Part shown: positions 17,111 through 27,616 of the stretch, piece after piece
Position numbering within the stretch: the stretch's first letter is position 1
How the letters are laid out: the number at the start of each line of letters is the position of its first letter
Assembly (NCBI RefSeq): GCF_900110265.1
Contig: NZ_FODB01000015.1
Span: forward strand, 1 to 62,736
Source of the DNA: Vreelandella aquamarina
GTDB taxonomy: Bacteria; Pseudomonadota; Gammaproteobacteria; Pseudomonadales; Halomonadaceae
Direction of reading: 5' to 3'
DNA length: 62,736 nucleotides
Program-made: the position numbers and the translations under genes
Notes under the pieces: model-generated
Database searches by the model: none
What the model saw: only the letters and a program-made list of their open reading frames with translations
What the model was told of the DNA's origin: nothing

Positions 17111-19945
17111 ATGCAACAAGGCATAATGGAGTTGATGTGGCGTTCCTCTCACGTTAGTGGTGGCAATGTCCACTACGTGGAAGCGCTTTACGAGCAGTAC
17201 CTCGCCGATCCTGATTCTGTCTCAGACGAGTGGCGCAGCTATTTCGATCAGTTGCCGCGTGCTGAAGGCAGTGCCTCCCACGATGTTCCACTAAGCCCCA
17301 TTCGTGATCAGTTCTACCAGCTTGGCCGTGAAAGGCGCCCAGGCCGGGTAGTCGCCGCGTCCGACAGCGGTGAAAACAAAAAGCAGATTAAAGTCCTGCA
17401 GCTGATTAACGCGTATCGCTTCCGTGGCCATCAAAAGGCCAATATCGACCCGCTTGGTCTGCGTAACCCTACCCCCGTCCCCGACCTCGACCTGTCATTC
17501 CATCAGCTATCCAAGGCTGATCTTGATACCGAGTTCCAGACAGGTTCTTTCTTCCTGGGTGTTGATAAAGCACCGTTGCGCGAGATCGTCGATGCGCTGG
17601 AGCAGACCTACTGCCGCTCCATCGGCTGCGAAATCATGCACATCGTGGATACCGAAGAGAAGCGCTGGCTGCAGCGTCGTTTCGAATCGGTACGCAGCGC
17701 GCCCAAGTTCAGCGATGACGTGCGCAAGCACGTACTGGAACGCCTGACGGCTGCGGAAGGCCTGGAAAATTACCTGGCCTCCAAGTACCCGGGTACCAAG
17801 CGCTTCGGCCTGGAAGGTGGCGAGTCGTTCGTACCGATGATGGACGAACTGATTCAGCGCGCCGGTGGCTATGGCACCAAGGAAGTCGTGATCGGCATGG
17901 CCCACCGTGGCCGCTTGAATCTGCTGGTCAACATCCTGGGCAAGAACCCTGCGGATCTGATCGACGAGTTCGATGGCAAGAAAGTCATCGAGCGTGGTTC
18001 TGGTGACGTGAAATACCACCAGGGCTTCAGCTCCAACGTCATGTCGCCTGGTGGCGAAGTCCACCTGGCCATGTCGTTCAACCCGTCGCATCTCGAAATC
18101 GTCGCGCCGGTGGTGGAAGGCTCGGTACGTGCCCGCCAGGATCGCCGCAATGACGCTGACGGAAGCAAAGTGCTGCCGATCAATGTTCATGGCGATGCCG
18201 CCTTCGCGGGACAGGGTGTGGTCATGGAGACATTCCAGATGTCTCAGACCCGCGCCTACAAGACCGGTGGCACGGTACACATCGTCATCAACAACCAGGT
18301 GGGGTTCACGACCTCCAACCCGGCCGATGCACGCTCCACCGAATACTGTACTGACATTGCCAAGATGGTTCAGGCGCCGATCTTCCACGTCAACGGCGAT
18401 GATCCGGACGCGGTCATTCACGCCACCCAAGTGGCCCTGGATTACCGTCAGCAGTTCAAGAAAGACGTCGTCATCGACCTGGTGTGCTACCGCCGTCGCG
18501 GCCATAACGAGGCCGACGAGCCATCGGGCACCCAGCCGCTGATGTACGCCAAGATCAAGGATCACCCCTCCTCACGCACGCTGTATGCGCAGCGCCTGAT
18601 CGAGCAGGGCGTGCTGTCCGAAGACGACGCCAAAGCCATGGTGGAAACCTACCGCGATGATCTCGTGGCAGGCAATCACGTGGCCAACGCGCTGGTTCAG
18701 GAACCCAACAAGTCGCTGTTCGTCGACTGGGCTCCCTACCTGGGCCATGAGTGGACCGGCAATGCCGACACCACCTTCGACATGAAACGCCTGCAACAGC
18801 TGGCGGCGAAGATGTGTGAAATCCCCGACGGTGTCGATGTTCAGCGTCAGGTCGCCAAAATCTACGAAGACCGACGTAAAATGCAGGCGGGTGGCATGGG
18901 GCTCAACTGGGGCTTTGCCGAAACGCTGGCCTACGCCACGTTGCTCGACCAAGGTCATCCTATCCGCATCACCGGGCAGGATGTGGGGCGTGGGACGTTC
19001 TCCCACCGTCACGCGGTCGTGCACAACCAGAAAGACGGGTCGACCTATGTGCCGCTGCAGAATATGGCCGACGGTCAGCCGCGCTTTACCATCCACGACT
19101 CCTTCCTATCAGAAGAAGCCGTGCTGGCATTCGAATACGGCTACTCGACCACCGCCCCGAATGACTTGGTTATTTGGGAAGCGCAGTTTGGTGACTTCGT
19201 CAACGGCGCTCAGGTGGTAGTGGATCAGTTCATCTCTTCCGGGGAGACCAAGTGGGGTCGCCTGTGCGGCTTGACCATGCTGCTGCCTCATGGCTATGAA
19301 GGCCAAGGGCCCGAGCACTCTTCTGCCCGTCTAGAGCGCTTCTTGCAGCTGTGCGCCGAGCACAACATGCAGGTGTGCGTACCGACGACGCCAGCGCAGA
19401 TTTTCCACCTGCTGCGCCGCCAAGTGATTCGTCCGCTGCGTAAACCGCTAGTGGTCATGTCGCCTAAGTCGCTGCTGCGCCACAAAGAAGCAGTGTCGAG
19501 CTTGGAAGATCTCGCCTACGGCAAGTTCCACATGGTACTGCCGGATCAAGCGAATCTCGACGCCGACAACGTCACCCGCGTCATTATGTGCGCAGGCAAG
19601 GTCTACTACGATCTGGTTAACTGGCGCGCTGAAAACGAGCGTGACGACACGGCGATCATTCGTCTAGAGCAGCTCTATCCCTTCCCGAAAGAAGAGCTTC
19701 TGGAAGTGCTCCAGGCGTATGCCAATGTGGAAGACATCGTATGGTGTCAGGAAGAGCCGCTGAACCAAGGCGCCTGGTACTCCAGTCAGCACCACATGCG
19801 TACCGTGGCCGATATGTTGAAAGATGGCCTTGGACGTGAGTTGAAATTCGCAGGGCGTCCTGCCTCGGCTGCTCCGGCAGCGGGCTACATGTCCGTCCAC
19901 ACTGAACAGCAGCGCCAGCTGGTGGAAGACGCTTTTAACCTATAA
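17111..19945 (+). CDS. sucA: 2-oxoglutarate dehydrogenase E1 component
   Basis: A 944-residue thiamine-diphosphate enzyme, the decarboxylating subunit of the 2-oxoglutarate dehydrogenase complex. Signatures include GMAHRGRLNLL, GDAAFAGQG, the cofactor-binding NNQVGFTT, RRGHNEADEPS and LPHGYEGQGPEHSSARLERFLQL. I choose the ATG at 17111 because the protein then begins MQQGIMELMWRSS, as E1 proteins of related bacteria do, with AGGGTG about 8 bases upstream. The frame stays open upstream to 16976, but that Arg-rich extension is unlike the family. The sucB start follows 38 bases after the stop. Confidence 0.97.
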   Translation: MQQGIMELMWRSSHVSGGNVHYVEALYEQYLADPDSVSDEWRSYFDQLPRAEGSASHDVPLSPIRDQFYQLGRERRPGRVVAASDSGENKKQIKVLQLINAYRFRGHQKANIDPLGLRNPTPVPDLDLSFHQLSKADLDTEFQTGSFFLGVDKAPLREIVDALEQTYCRSIGCEIMHIVDTEEKRWLQRRFESVRSAPKFSDDVRKHVLERLTAAEGLENYLASKYPGTKRFGLEGGESFVPMMDELIQRAGGYGTKEVVIGMAHRGRLNLLVNILGKNPADLIDEFDGKKVIERGSGDVKYHQGFSSNVMSPGGEVHLAMSFNPSHLEIVAPVVEGSVRARQDRRNDADGSKVLPINVHGDAAFAGQGVVMETFQMSQTRAYKTGGTVHIVINNQVGFTTSNPADARSTEYCTDIAKMVQAPIFHVNGDDPDAVIHATQVALDYRQQFKKDVVIDLVCYRRRGHNEADEPSGTQPLMYAKIKDHPSSRTLYAQRLIEQGVLSEDDAKAMVETYRDDLVAGNHVANALVQEPNKSLFVDWAPYLGHEWTGNADTTFDMKRLQQLAAKMCEIPDGVDVQRQVAKIYEDRRKMQAGGMGLNWGFAETLAYATLLDQGHPIRITGQDVGRGTFSHRHAVVHNQKDGSTYVPLQNMADGQPRFTIHDSFLSEEAVLAFEYGYSTTAPNDLVIWEAQFGDFVNGAQVVVDQFISSGETKWGRLCGLTMLLPHGYEGQGPEHSSARLERFLQLCAEHNMQVCVPTTPAQIFHLLRRQVIRPLRKPLVVMSPKSLLRHKEAVSSLEDLAYGKFHMVLPDQANLDADNVTRVIMCAGKVYYDLVNWRAENERDDTAIIRLEQLYPFPKEELLEVLQAYANVEDIVWCQEEPLNQGAWYSSQHHMRTVADMLKDGLGRELKFAGRPASAAPAAGYMSVHTEQQRQLVEDAFNL

Positions 19946-19983
19946 GCGCCCACCGGGTTTAGAGAACACATAAGGGAAACGAC

Positions 19984-21528
19984 ATGGCTACTGAGATCAA
20001 AGCGCCAACCTTTCCGGAATCCGTTGCCGAAGGCACCGTGGCCGCGTGGCACAAAAAGCCGGGTGACAGCGTCGAACGCGACGAGCTGATCGTTGAAATC
20101 GAGACCGATAAAGTGGTACTTGAAGTCGTCGCACCGGAAGCGGGAACCCTGACCGACGTGATGGCCGAAGAAGGCGATACCGTCGAGTCCGAGCAGGTAT
20201 TGGGCAAGATCGGCGAAGCGAGCGGTGCTGGCAGCAAGAAAGAGAGTGCCGCCAGCGATGACAGCGCCGAGAAGGCCGAGTCCAAAGAAGCCGCCAAGCC
20301 AGCCGGAGGCAAGCAGCACGACGTGAAGGCACCTAGCTTCCCCGAGTCCATTCAGGAAGGCACCGTGGCGACCTGGCACAAGAAAGTAGGCGAAGCGGTC
20401 AAGCGTGACGAAGTGCTGGCCGACATTGAAACCGACAAGGTCGTGCTGGAAGTCGTAGCGCCTGCCGATGGTGCCCTGGCGGAAATCAAGGCAGAAGAAG
20501 GCAGCCAGGTTGAGTCCGAAGCGATTCTGGCAACCTTCGTAGAGGGCGGTGGCAGTGACCAGGCCAGCGCTTCTTCTTCCAGCAGCGCTTCCAGCGACGC
20601 TGACGATGAAGGCGCCGATGAGAAGGTGGGTGGCAAAGTGTTGGCACCGGCTGCTCGCAAGATGGTTGCCGAGCACGATCTGGACGTTTCCAAGATCGAA
20701 GGTACCGGCAAAGGCGGTCGCATTCTGAAAGAAGACGTTCAGAAAGCCGTCAAGGATGGTTCGGCCAAGAAAGCGGCCAAGTCCTCTGCACCCGCCAAAG
20801 CCGCTGCTGCGCCAGCGGTCGAGGGTGAGCGTGCCGAGAAGCGCGTGCCGATGAGCCGTCTGCGTCAAACCATCGCCAAGCGTTTGGTTCAGGCACAGCA
20901 GACCGCTGCCATGCTGACCACGTACAACGAAGTGGACATGGGTGCGGTGATGTCGCTGCGTGCCCAGTACAAAGATACCTTCCTGAAGGCCCACGACACC
21001 AAGCTTGGTTTCATGGGCTTCTTCGTGAAAGCCGCCTCCGAAGCTCTCAAGCGTTTCCCGGATGTCAACGCCTCCATCGATGGCACCGATATCGTTTACC
21101 ATGGTTACCAGGACATCGGTGTTGCCGTATCGACGGATCGTGGTCTCGTGGTGCCGGTTCTGCGTGACACTGACAACATGAAAATTGCCGACGTCGAGAA
21201 GACGATTGTCGACTTTGGCAAGCGTGCGCGTGACGGTAAGCTCGGCATCGACGAAATGCAGGGCGGCACCTTTACCATCACCAATGGTGGTATCTTTGGC
21301 TCGCTGATGTCGACCCCGATCATCAACCCGCCGCAAACCGCTATCCTGGGGATGCACAAGATCCAGGAACGCCCGATGGCGGTGAACGGTAAGGTCGAAA
21401 TTCGCCCGATGATGTATCTGGCACTCTCTTACGACCACCGCATGATCGACGGCAAAGACGCGGTACAATTCCTGGTTACGATTAAAGAGCTGCTGGAAGA
21501 CCCGGCCCGTCTGCTGCTAGACGTATAA
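19984..21528 (+). CDS. sucB: Dihydrolipoamide succinyltransferase (E2) with two lipoyl domains
   Basis: A 514-residue core subunit of the 2-oxoglutarate dehydrogenase complex. Domains in order: lipoyl domain 1 (about 2-77, lipoyl-Lys43 in ETDK), an Ala/Glu/Lys linker, lipoyl domain 2 (about 112-188, Lys152 in ETDK), a Ser/Ala/Asp linker, the E1/E3-binding domain (about 215-255, [14 protein letters not shown] and [13 protein letters not shown]), an Ala/Lys-rich linker, and the acyltransferase domain with the active-site [16 protein letters not shown]. Most SucB proteins are about 400 residues with one lipoyl domain; the second makes this one about 110 longer. The two domains are similar to each other, suggesting internal duplication. 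AAGGGAAA precedes the ATG. Confidence 0.97.
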   Translation: MATEIKAPTFPESVAEGTVAAWHKKPGDSVERDELIVEIETDKVVLEVVAPEAGTLTDVMAEEGDTVESEQVLGKIGEASGAGSKKESAASDDSAEKAESKEAAKPAGGKQHDVKAPSFPESIQEGTVATWHKKVGEAVKRDEVLADIETDKVVLEVVAPADGALAEIKAEEGSQVESEAILATFVEGGGSDQASASSSSSASSDADDEGADEKVGGKVLAPAARKMVAEHDLDVSKIEGTGKGGRILKEDVQKAVKDGSAKKAAKSSAPAKAAAAPAVEGERAEKRVPMSRLRQTIAKRLVQAQQTAAMLTTYNEVDMGAVMSLRAQYKDTFLKAHDTKLGFMGFFVKAASEALKRFPDVNASIDGTDIVYHGYQDIGVAVSTDRGLVVPVLRDTDNMKIADVEKTIVDFGKRARDGKLGIDEMQGGTFTITNGGIFGSLMSTPIINPPQTAILGMHKIQERPMAVNGKVEIRPMMYLALSYDHRMIDGKDAVQFLVTIKELLEDPARLLLDV

Positions 21529-21541
21529 CGAAGCGCGCTGA

Positions 21542-23080
<1,539 letters not shown>

Positions 23081-23099
23081 TTCGCTAAGCAACAACCAA

Positions 23100-23119
23100 G
23101 CGCCACCGACAGGTGGCGC
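23100..23119 (+). other. Intercistronic hairpin between lpd and sucC
   Basis: GCGCCACC (23100-23107), a GACA loop and GGTGGCGC (23112-23119) form a perfect 8-base stem 20 bases after the lpd stop. It lacks a T-run, so it is more likely an RNA-processing or stability element than a full terminator. Confidence 0.5.
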
Positions 23120-23245
23120 AACACTTTCAGCCCCACACGGTAACCGTTAGGGAATTGAAAGTACGGGGATGATCAGTGCTTTGCAGGTAGTCTGTCGAGC
23201 CAACTGGTCATCGTTCGAGTCACATGCAACCAATGGCATGAATCG

Positions 23246-24412
23246 ATGAACCTTCACGAGTATCAAGGCAAACAGCTGTTTGCTGATTATGGTCTGCCAG
23301 TGTCCAAAGGCTTTGCCGTGGACACTCCCGAAGAAGCAGTAGAAGCGTGCAAAAAAATCGGCGGCGACATGTGGGTCGTCAAAGCCCAGGTTCACGCTGG
23401 CGGCCGCGGTAAAGCGGGCGGCGTCAAGCTGATCAAGGACCCGGCAGAAGCCAAAACCTTCGCCGAGCAGTGGTTGGGCAAGAACCTGGTCACTTACCAG
23501 ACTGACGAAAAAGGTCAGCCGGTTGCCAAGATTCTGGTAGAGACCTGCACCAACATCGCCGACGAGCTCTACCTGGGCGCGGTCGTTGACCGTACCACTC
23601 GTCGCGTTGTGTTCATGGCCTCCACCGAAGGCGGTGTTGAGATCGAAACCGTCGCCGAAGAGACGCCGGAAAAGATCCTCAAGGCCGAAATCGATCCGCT
23701 GGTCGGCGCACAGCCTTACCAGGCGCGTGAGCTGGCGTTCGCGCTGGGTCTGGAAGGCGATCAGGTGAAGCAGTTCACCAAGATCTTCCTGGGTCTCTCC
23801 AAGCTGTTCCACGACAAAGATTTGGCACTTCTTGAGATCAACCCGCTGGTCATCACTGACGAAGGCAACCTGCACTGCCTGGACGCCAAACTGGGCCTCG
23901 ACAGCAACGCCCTGTACCGTCACCCGGACCTGCAGGCGATGCGCGATCCTTCCCAGGAAGATCAGCGTGAAGCCGACGCCGCGAAGTGGGAACTGAACTA
24001 CGTGGCCCTCGACGGTAACATCGGTTGCATGGTCAACGGCGCTGGCCTGGCCATGGGCACCATGGACATCGTCAACCTGAGCGGCGGCAAGCCGGCCAAC
24101 TTCCTGGACGTTGGCGGCGGCGCGACCAAAGAGCGCGTCGCAGAAGCGTTCAAGATCATCCTGTCTGACGACAACGTGAAAGCCGTTCTGGTGAACATCT
24201 TCGGCGGCATCGTTCGTTGCGACATGATTGCTGAAGGCATCATCGGTGCCGTTGAGCAAGTGGGCGTTAACGTCCCGGTGGTCGTTCGCCTGGAAGGTAA
24301 CAACGCTGAATTGGGCGCTGAAAAACTGGCGTCTAGCGGTCTGAACATCATCGCTGCTACCAGTCTGACCGACGCGGCTCAGCAGGTTGTAAAAGCAGCG
24401 GAGGGCAAGTAA
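23246..24412 (+). CDS. sucC: Succinyl-CoA synthetase, beta subunit
   Basis: A 388-residue ADP-forming subunit. It opens [19 protein letters not shown], has the ATP-grasp domain (about residues 9-220, with [17 protein letters not shown]) and the C-terminal CoA-ligase domain with [11 protein letters not shown] and [10 protein letters not shown]. It carries out substrate-level phosphorylation with SucD. No good ribosome-binding site precedes the ATG at 23246, but the N-terminus matches the family exactly. Its stop overlaps the sucD start (TAATG). Confidence 0.97.
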   Translation: MNLHEYQGKQLFADYGLPVSKGFAVDTPEEAVEACKKIGGDMWVVKAQVHAGGRGKAGGVKLIKDPAEAKTFAEQWLGKNLVTYQTDEKGQPVAKILVETCTNIADELYLGAVVDRTTRRVVFMASTEGGVEIETVAEETPEKILKAEIDPLVGAQPYQARELAFALGLEGDQVKQFTKIFLGLSKLFHDKDLALLEINPLVITDEGNLHCLDAKLGLDSNALYRHPDLQAMRDPSQEDQREADAAKWELNYVALDGNIGCMVNGAGLAMGTMDIVNLSGGKPANFLDVGGGATKERVAEAFKIILSDDNVKAVLVNIFGGIVRCDMIAEGIIGAVEQVGVNVPVVVRLEGNNAELGAEKLASSGLNIIAATSLTDAAQQVVKAAEGK

Positions 24413-25284
24413 TGAGCATCCTGATCGATAAGAACACCAAGGTCATCTGCCAAGGTTTCACCGGTGGCCAGGGCACGTTCCACTCCGAGCAGGCGATTGC
24501 CTATGGCACGCAAATGGTCGGTGGTGTGACGCCGGGCAAAGGCGGCCAGACGCACCTGGGCCTGCCTGTTTTCAACACCGTGAAAGAAGCGGTCGAGAAA
24601 ACCGGCGCAGAAGCCAGCGTGATCTACGTACCGGCACCGTTCTGCAAAGACTCGATCCTTGAAGCTGCGAACGCTGGCATCAAGCTGATCGTGTGCATCA
24701 CCGAAGGCATCGCGACCCTCGATATGCTCGACGCAAAAGTAAAATGCGACGAGCTGGGCGTACGCCTGATCGGCCCGAACTGCCCGGGCGTGATCACTCC
24801 CGGTGAGTGCAAAATCGGTATCATGCCGGGTCACATCCACCAGCCGGGCCGCGTTGGTATCGTTTCCCGCTCTGGTACCCTGACTTACGAAGCCGTTAAG
24901 CAGACCACTGACCACGGTTTCGGTCAGTCTACCTGTGTCGGTATCGGCGGCGACCCGATTCCGGGTTCTAACTTCATCGACATCCTGGAGATGTTCGAGA
25001 AGGACCCGAAAACCGAAGCGATCGTGATGATCGGCGAAATCGGCGGCACCGCCGAAGAAGAAGCCGCGGCTTACATCAAAGCCAACGTTTCCAAGCCGGT
25101 GGTTTCCTACATTGCCGGTGTCACTGCACCTCCTGGCAAGCGCATGGGCCACGCGGGCGCCATCATCTCTGGCGGTAAAGGTACTGCCGATGAGAAATTT
25201 GCGGCTCTTGAAGACGCCGGTGTGAAAACCGTTCGTTCTTTGGCGCAAATTGGCGACGCGCTGAAAGAAGTAACCGGCTGGTAA
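24412..25284 (+). CDS. sucD: Succinyl-CoA synthetase, alpha subunit
   Basis: A 290-residue subunit with the CoA-binding Rossmann domain ([15 protein letters not shown] at the N-terminus) and the phospho-His region in [17 protein letters not shown], which carries the catalytic His near residue 246. With SucC it interconverts succinyl-CoA and succinate, making a nucleoside triphosphate. Its ATG overlaps the sucC stop by one base, so the pair is translationally coupled. It ends the TCA transcript and is followed by a terminator. Confidence 0.97.
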   Translation: MSILIDKNTKVICQGFTGGQGTFHSEQAIAYGTQMVGGVTPGKGGQTHLGLPVFNTVKEAVEKTGAEASVIYVPAPFCKDSILEAANAGIKLIVCITEGIATLDMLDAKVKCDELGVRLIGPNCPGVITPGECKIGIMPGHIHQPGRVGIVSRSGTLTYEAVKQTTDHGFGQSTCVGIGGDPIPGSNFIDILEMFEKDPKTEAIVMIGEIGGTAEEEAAAYIKANVSKPVVSYIAGVTAPPGKRMGHAGAIISGGKGTADEKFAALEDAGVKTVRSLAQIGDALKEVTGW

Positions 25285-25310
25285 GCCGCGCACTTTCTTC
25301 GTGACGCTGA

Positions 25311-25335
25311 AAAGGGCACCTTGGGTGCCCTTTTT
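25311..25335 (+). terminator. Terminator of the suc operon
   Basis: AAAGGGCACC (25311-25320), TTG loop, GGTGCCCTTT (25324-25333), then TT, 27 bases after the sucD stop. Confidence 0.9.
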
Positions 25336-25369
25336 GCATTTGAGGAGGTTAAGTAAAGCGGTGAGGCGG

Positions 25370-26416
25370 CTAGCGCTGACGCAGCATGCGCGCGCTGTAG
25401 AGCAGTAGCAGCGGCGCGCCAGCGGCAAGATACAAGTGGTAGCTAATCAGCCGCCAAACCAACACGGCGGCAGCGGCCTGCTCCCGGCCCATTAAGGGCA
25501 GCAGCAAGCTTCCCACCCCCACTTCAGCCGCCCCCGCGCCGCCAGGCAGAAAGCTGAATTGGCTGGCGGCCATGGCCAGCATCTGGGTTAAAAACGTCCA
25601 GAGCCAGTCGGCATGCCCCCCGATGCCAATCACCGCTAGGTACAACAAGCTGTAGCGCAGCAGCCAGTGTAGGGTTGTGAGTGCTAGCATCGCTGCCAGC
25701 GTGGCTTTGGGTAGCGCCAGCGTCATACGCAGCGCATGGCGACAGCGTAACAGCCGCCGGACCAGCCAGCGCCTGCGGCTAGGGCGAATCCAGGCTAGCC
25801 ACTGGCGTTGAGTACGCAGCAGCTTGGGTAAGTACCCCATCATCAGCGAGACGCCCACCGCTAACAGCGCCAATCCCAGTAACGAGAGCTGTACCAGCCC
25901 CTGGTGTGGCCACTGGGCATCCCCGAAAACCGACATCGCCACCAAACCGCTCAGCATCAGCAGAAAGAACAGCAGGTCGCACCCCTGGTCGATGAGAAAC
26001 ACGGCGGTGCCTTTTGAGGGCGAAAATCCCCGCTGGGCAAGTAATAACAGCAGAGTGGCCGGGCCGCCGCTACCGCCTGGCGTTGCGCAGAGCGCGCACT
26101 TCGCCGCCAGCTCGATGCCCAGCGCGCCGCGCTGCCCAAGCTGGCCAGCGCGGCCGTTCAGCATCAGGCGCAGACGGGCAGCATTTAAATTCCAGCATAG
26201 CGCCGCCATGGCGATCATTAGAACCAGTAGGCCAATGGGAAACTGCGCCACATGTTCAAACGCTTTGCTGCCCCCTGCAAGCGATGTGAGCACCAGCGGC
26301 GCTACCAAGGCAGCCAGCAGTAGAACGCCGTGTAGCGGACGAAAGCGCAGCAGCCGTTGAGGTTTAGCGGCGGACGGCACGGGCATCAGGCTGTTCGAGT
26401 CCACAGAGTTCGACAT
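25370..26416 (-). CDS. LPG-synthase-type integral membrane protein (UPF0104/YbhN-like)
   Basis: About 348 residues with roughly eight transmembrane segments, matching the membrane half of lysylphosphatidylglycerol synthases. Visible family stretches are AAKCALCATPGGSGGPATLLLLLAQRG and the late FSFLPGGAGAAEVGVGSLL. There is no soluble aminoacyltransferase domain, so it is not a complete MprF. Such stand-alone proteins often sit beside glycosyltransferases and may move or modify lipid-linked products. The start is unsure: ATG at 26416 (overlap of 53 bases with the gene upstream) or at 26386 (overlap 23); neither has a ribosome-binding site, which suggests coupled translation. It ends the two-gene operon. 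Confidence 0.82.
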   Translation of the reverse strand: MSNSVDSNSLMPVPSAAKPQRLLRFRPLHGVLLLAALVAPLVLTSLAGGSKAFEHVAQFPIGLLVLMIAMAALCWNLNAARLRLMLNGRAGQLGQRGALGIELAAKCALCATPGGSGGPATLLLLLAQRGFSPSKGTAVFLIDQGCDLLFFLLMLSGLVAMSVFGDAQWPHQGLVQLSLLGLALLAVGVSLMMGYLPKLLRTQRQWLAWIRPSRRRWLVRRLLRCRHALRMTLALPKATLAAMLALTTLHWLLRYSLLYLAVIGIGGHADWLWTFLTQMLAMAASQFSFLPGGAGAAEVGVGSLLLPLMGREQAAAAVLVWRLISYHLYLAAGAPLLLLYSARMLRQR

Positions 26417-27482
26417 AGTGCGTGAGCAGCGAGCCAATGACGCTGTCCCAGCTGAACTGGCGCTCAACAAAATGGCGCGCGTAGCGTCCGCTGGCGGCAA
26501 TATCGTTGCTAAACAGCGCGGAGCAGGCGTCCGCCATCGCGTCAGGGTCAAGCGGCTGGCAGAGCACGCCCGCGCCCAGCGGTACGTTCTCGATCAGCGC
26601 GCCTGCCCGCGCGCCAATCACCGGTAGGCCGCTGGCCATCGCTTCCTGGGCCACCAGCCCAAAGGTTTCGCGGGTGCCCGCATGCAGTAGCGCATCGCTA
26701 CTGGCAAGCGCGCGGGCCACTTCATGGCTACCGCAGCAGCGGTTGACCACAGTGACATTGCTAGGCACTTGAGTCGGCATGCCCGGCCCCATCAGCAGCA
26801 GGTGGTAGTCGCTGCCAAGCGCCCGCATGGTGGCGAGTAGCACGTCGATATTCTTTTCTCGCGAGAAACGGCCGACAAAGATCAGCAGCTTTTTATCCGC
26901 GGGAATACCCATGGCCGCACGGAAGCCGGGGTCGCGCCGTGAAGGGTGAAACTGCTCTAAATCAACCCCTAACGACTGCACGCGCACGTTGGGCACGCCC
27001 CACTCGGTGAGTCGGTTGGCCATCGCGTGGCAGGGAGCTAGCACGCTATCAAAGCGCTGGTACAGGTCCACCACGTAGCGAATTAGCCGTTGGCGAACAT
27101 GGCGGCCAAAGCGGTCGCCCATCAAGTGGGGTAAATCGGAGTGGTAGAAACCCACCACCGGCACGCCCAAGCGCTGGCCAGCCTCCAGCGCTGCCCAAGC
27201 GGTAACGTAAGGGTCGCCTGCTTCGATTAACGTGGGGGAGAGGTCTACCAAGGCGTCACGCCAAGGGCGGCGGCGCAGCGGGAATCGATAGCCCTGCCCA
27301 AGGGGCAGGTGCAGCGCCGGTAGCGTGTGGTGGTCGCCCAAACTATCACGCTCAGCCCCTGGCACCAGCAGGCTGGTACGGAGGTTGGGTGTGCGCGAGA
27401 GGACGCGGTGCTTGGCCTGTAAATAGGTGCGAACGCCGCCACTTGCCGGGGCGTGGAACATGGTCACATCGGCGATGTGCAA
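26364..27482 (-). CDS. Glycosyltransferase family 4 enzyme (GT-B fold)
   Basis: A 372-residue retaining glycosyltransferase. The N-terminal donor-independent half has ASGGVRTYL; the C-terminal half has FVGRFSREKNIDVLL and the E-x7-E motif in ETFGLVAQEAMASGLPVIG, with donor-binding residues after it. It resembles mannosyl- or glucosyltransferases that act on lipids (PimB/MgtA type). The start is a TTG at 27482 with GGAGG 5 bases upstream; the first ATG inside would lose the beginning of the fold. The next gene overlaps its end, and the pair probably builds or handles a glycolipid. This function is inferred. Confidence 0.87.
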   Translation of the reverse strand: MHIADVTMFHAPASGGVRTYLQAKHRVLSRTPNLRTSLLVPGAERDSLGDHHTLPALHLPLGQGYRFPLRRRPWRDALVDLSPTLIEAGDPYVTAWAALEAGQRLGVPVVGFYHSDLPHLMGDRFGRHVRQRLIRYVVDLYQRFDSVLAPCHAMANRLTEWGVPNVRVQSLGVDLEQFHPSRRDPGFRAAMGIPADKKLLIFVGRFSREKNIDVLLATMRALGSDYHLLLMGPGMPTQVPSNVTVVNRCCGSHEVARALASSDALLHAGTRETFGLVAQEAMASGLPVIGARAGALIENVPLGAGVLCQPLDPDAMADACSALFSNDIAASGRYARHFVERQFSWDSVIGSLLTHYVELCGLEQPDARAVRR

Positions 27483-27570
27483 GGTAACCTCCGAGCCACA
27501 TGAGTGTCATCGAATTACCTTAGGGTAGAAATAAGTCAGTTCTGCGACAACGTCACCGTGGAGCAGAAAT

Positions 27571-27598
27571 AAAAACGCCACGGCAAAGCCGTGGCGCG
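27571..27598 (-). terminator. rnb terminator
   Basis: CGCCACGGC (27576-27584), AAA, GCCGTGGCG (27588-27596). Read on the minus strand the stem is followed by a run of five T, 20 bases after the rnb stop. Confidence 0.9.
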
Positions 27599-27616
27599 AA
27601 CACGTGTTGGCTGCGT

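Noticed and set aside
17507..18565. 352-codon minus-strand frame opposite sucA
   Set aside because: Antisense shadow of a highly biased gene, as are the frames opposite lpd (22139-23095) and sucC (23147-24259).
19885..21468. 527-codon open frame on the minus strand, opposite sucB
   Set aside because: It mirrors sucB codon by codon; sucB is certain, and strong codon preference (few TTA, CTA or TCA codons) leaves the opposite strand free of stops.
25370..26416. Complete MprF lysylphosphatidylglycerol synthase
   Set aside because: Only the membrane part is present; the soluble aminoacyltransferase domain of about 300 residues is missing.
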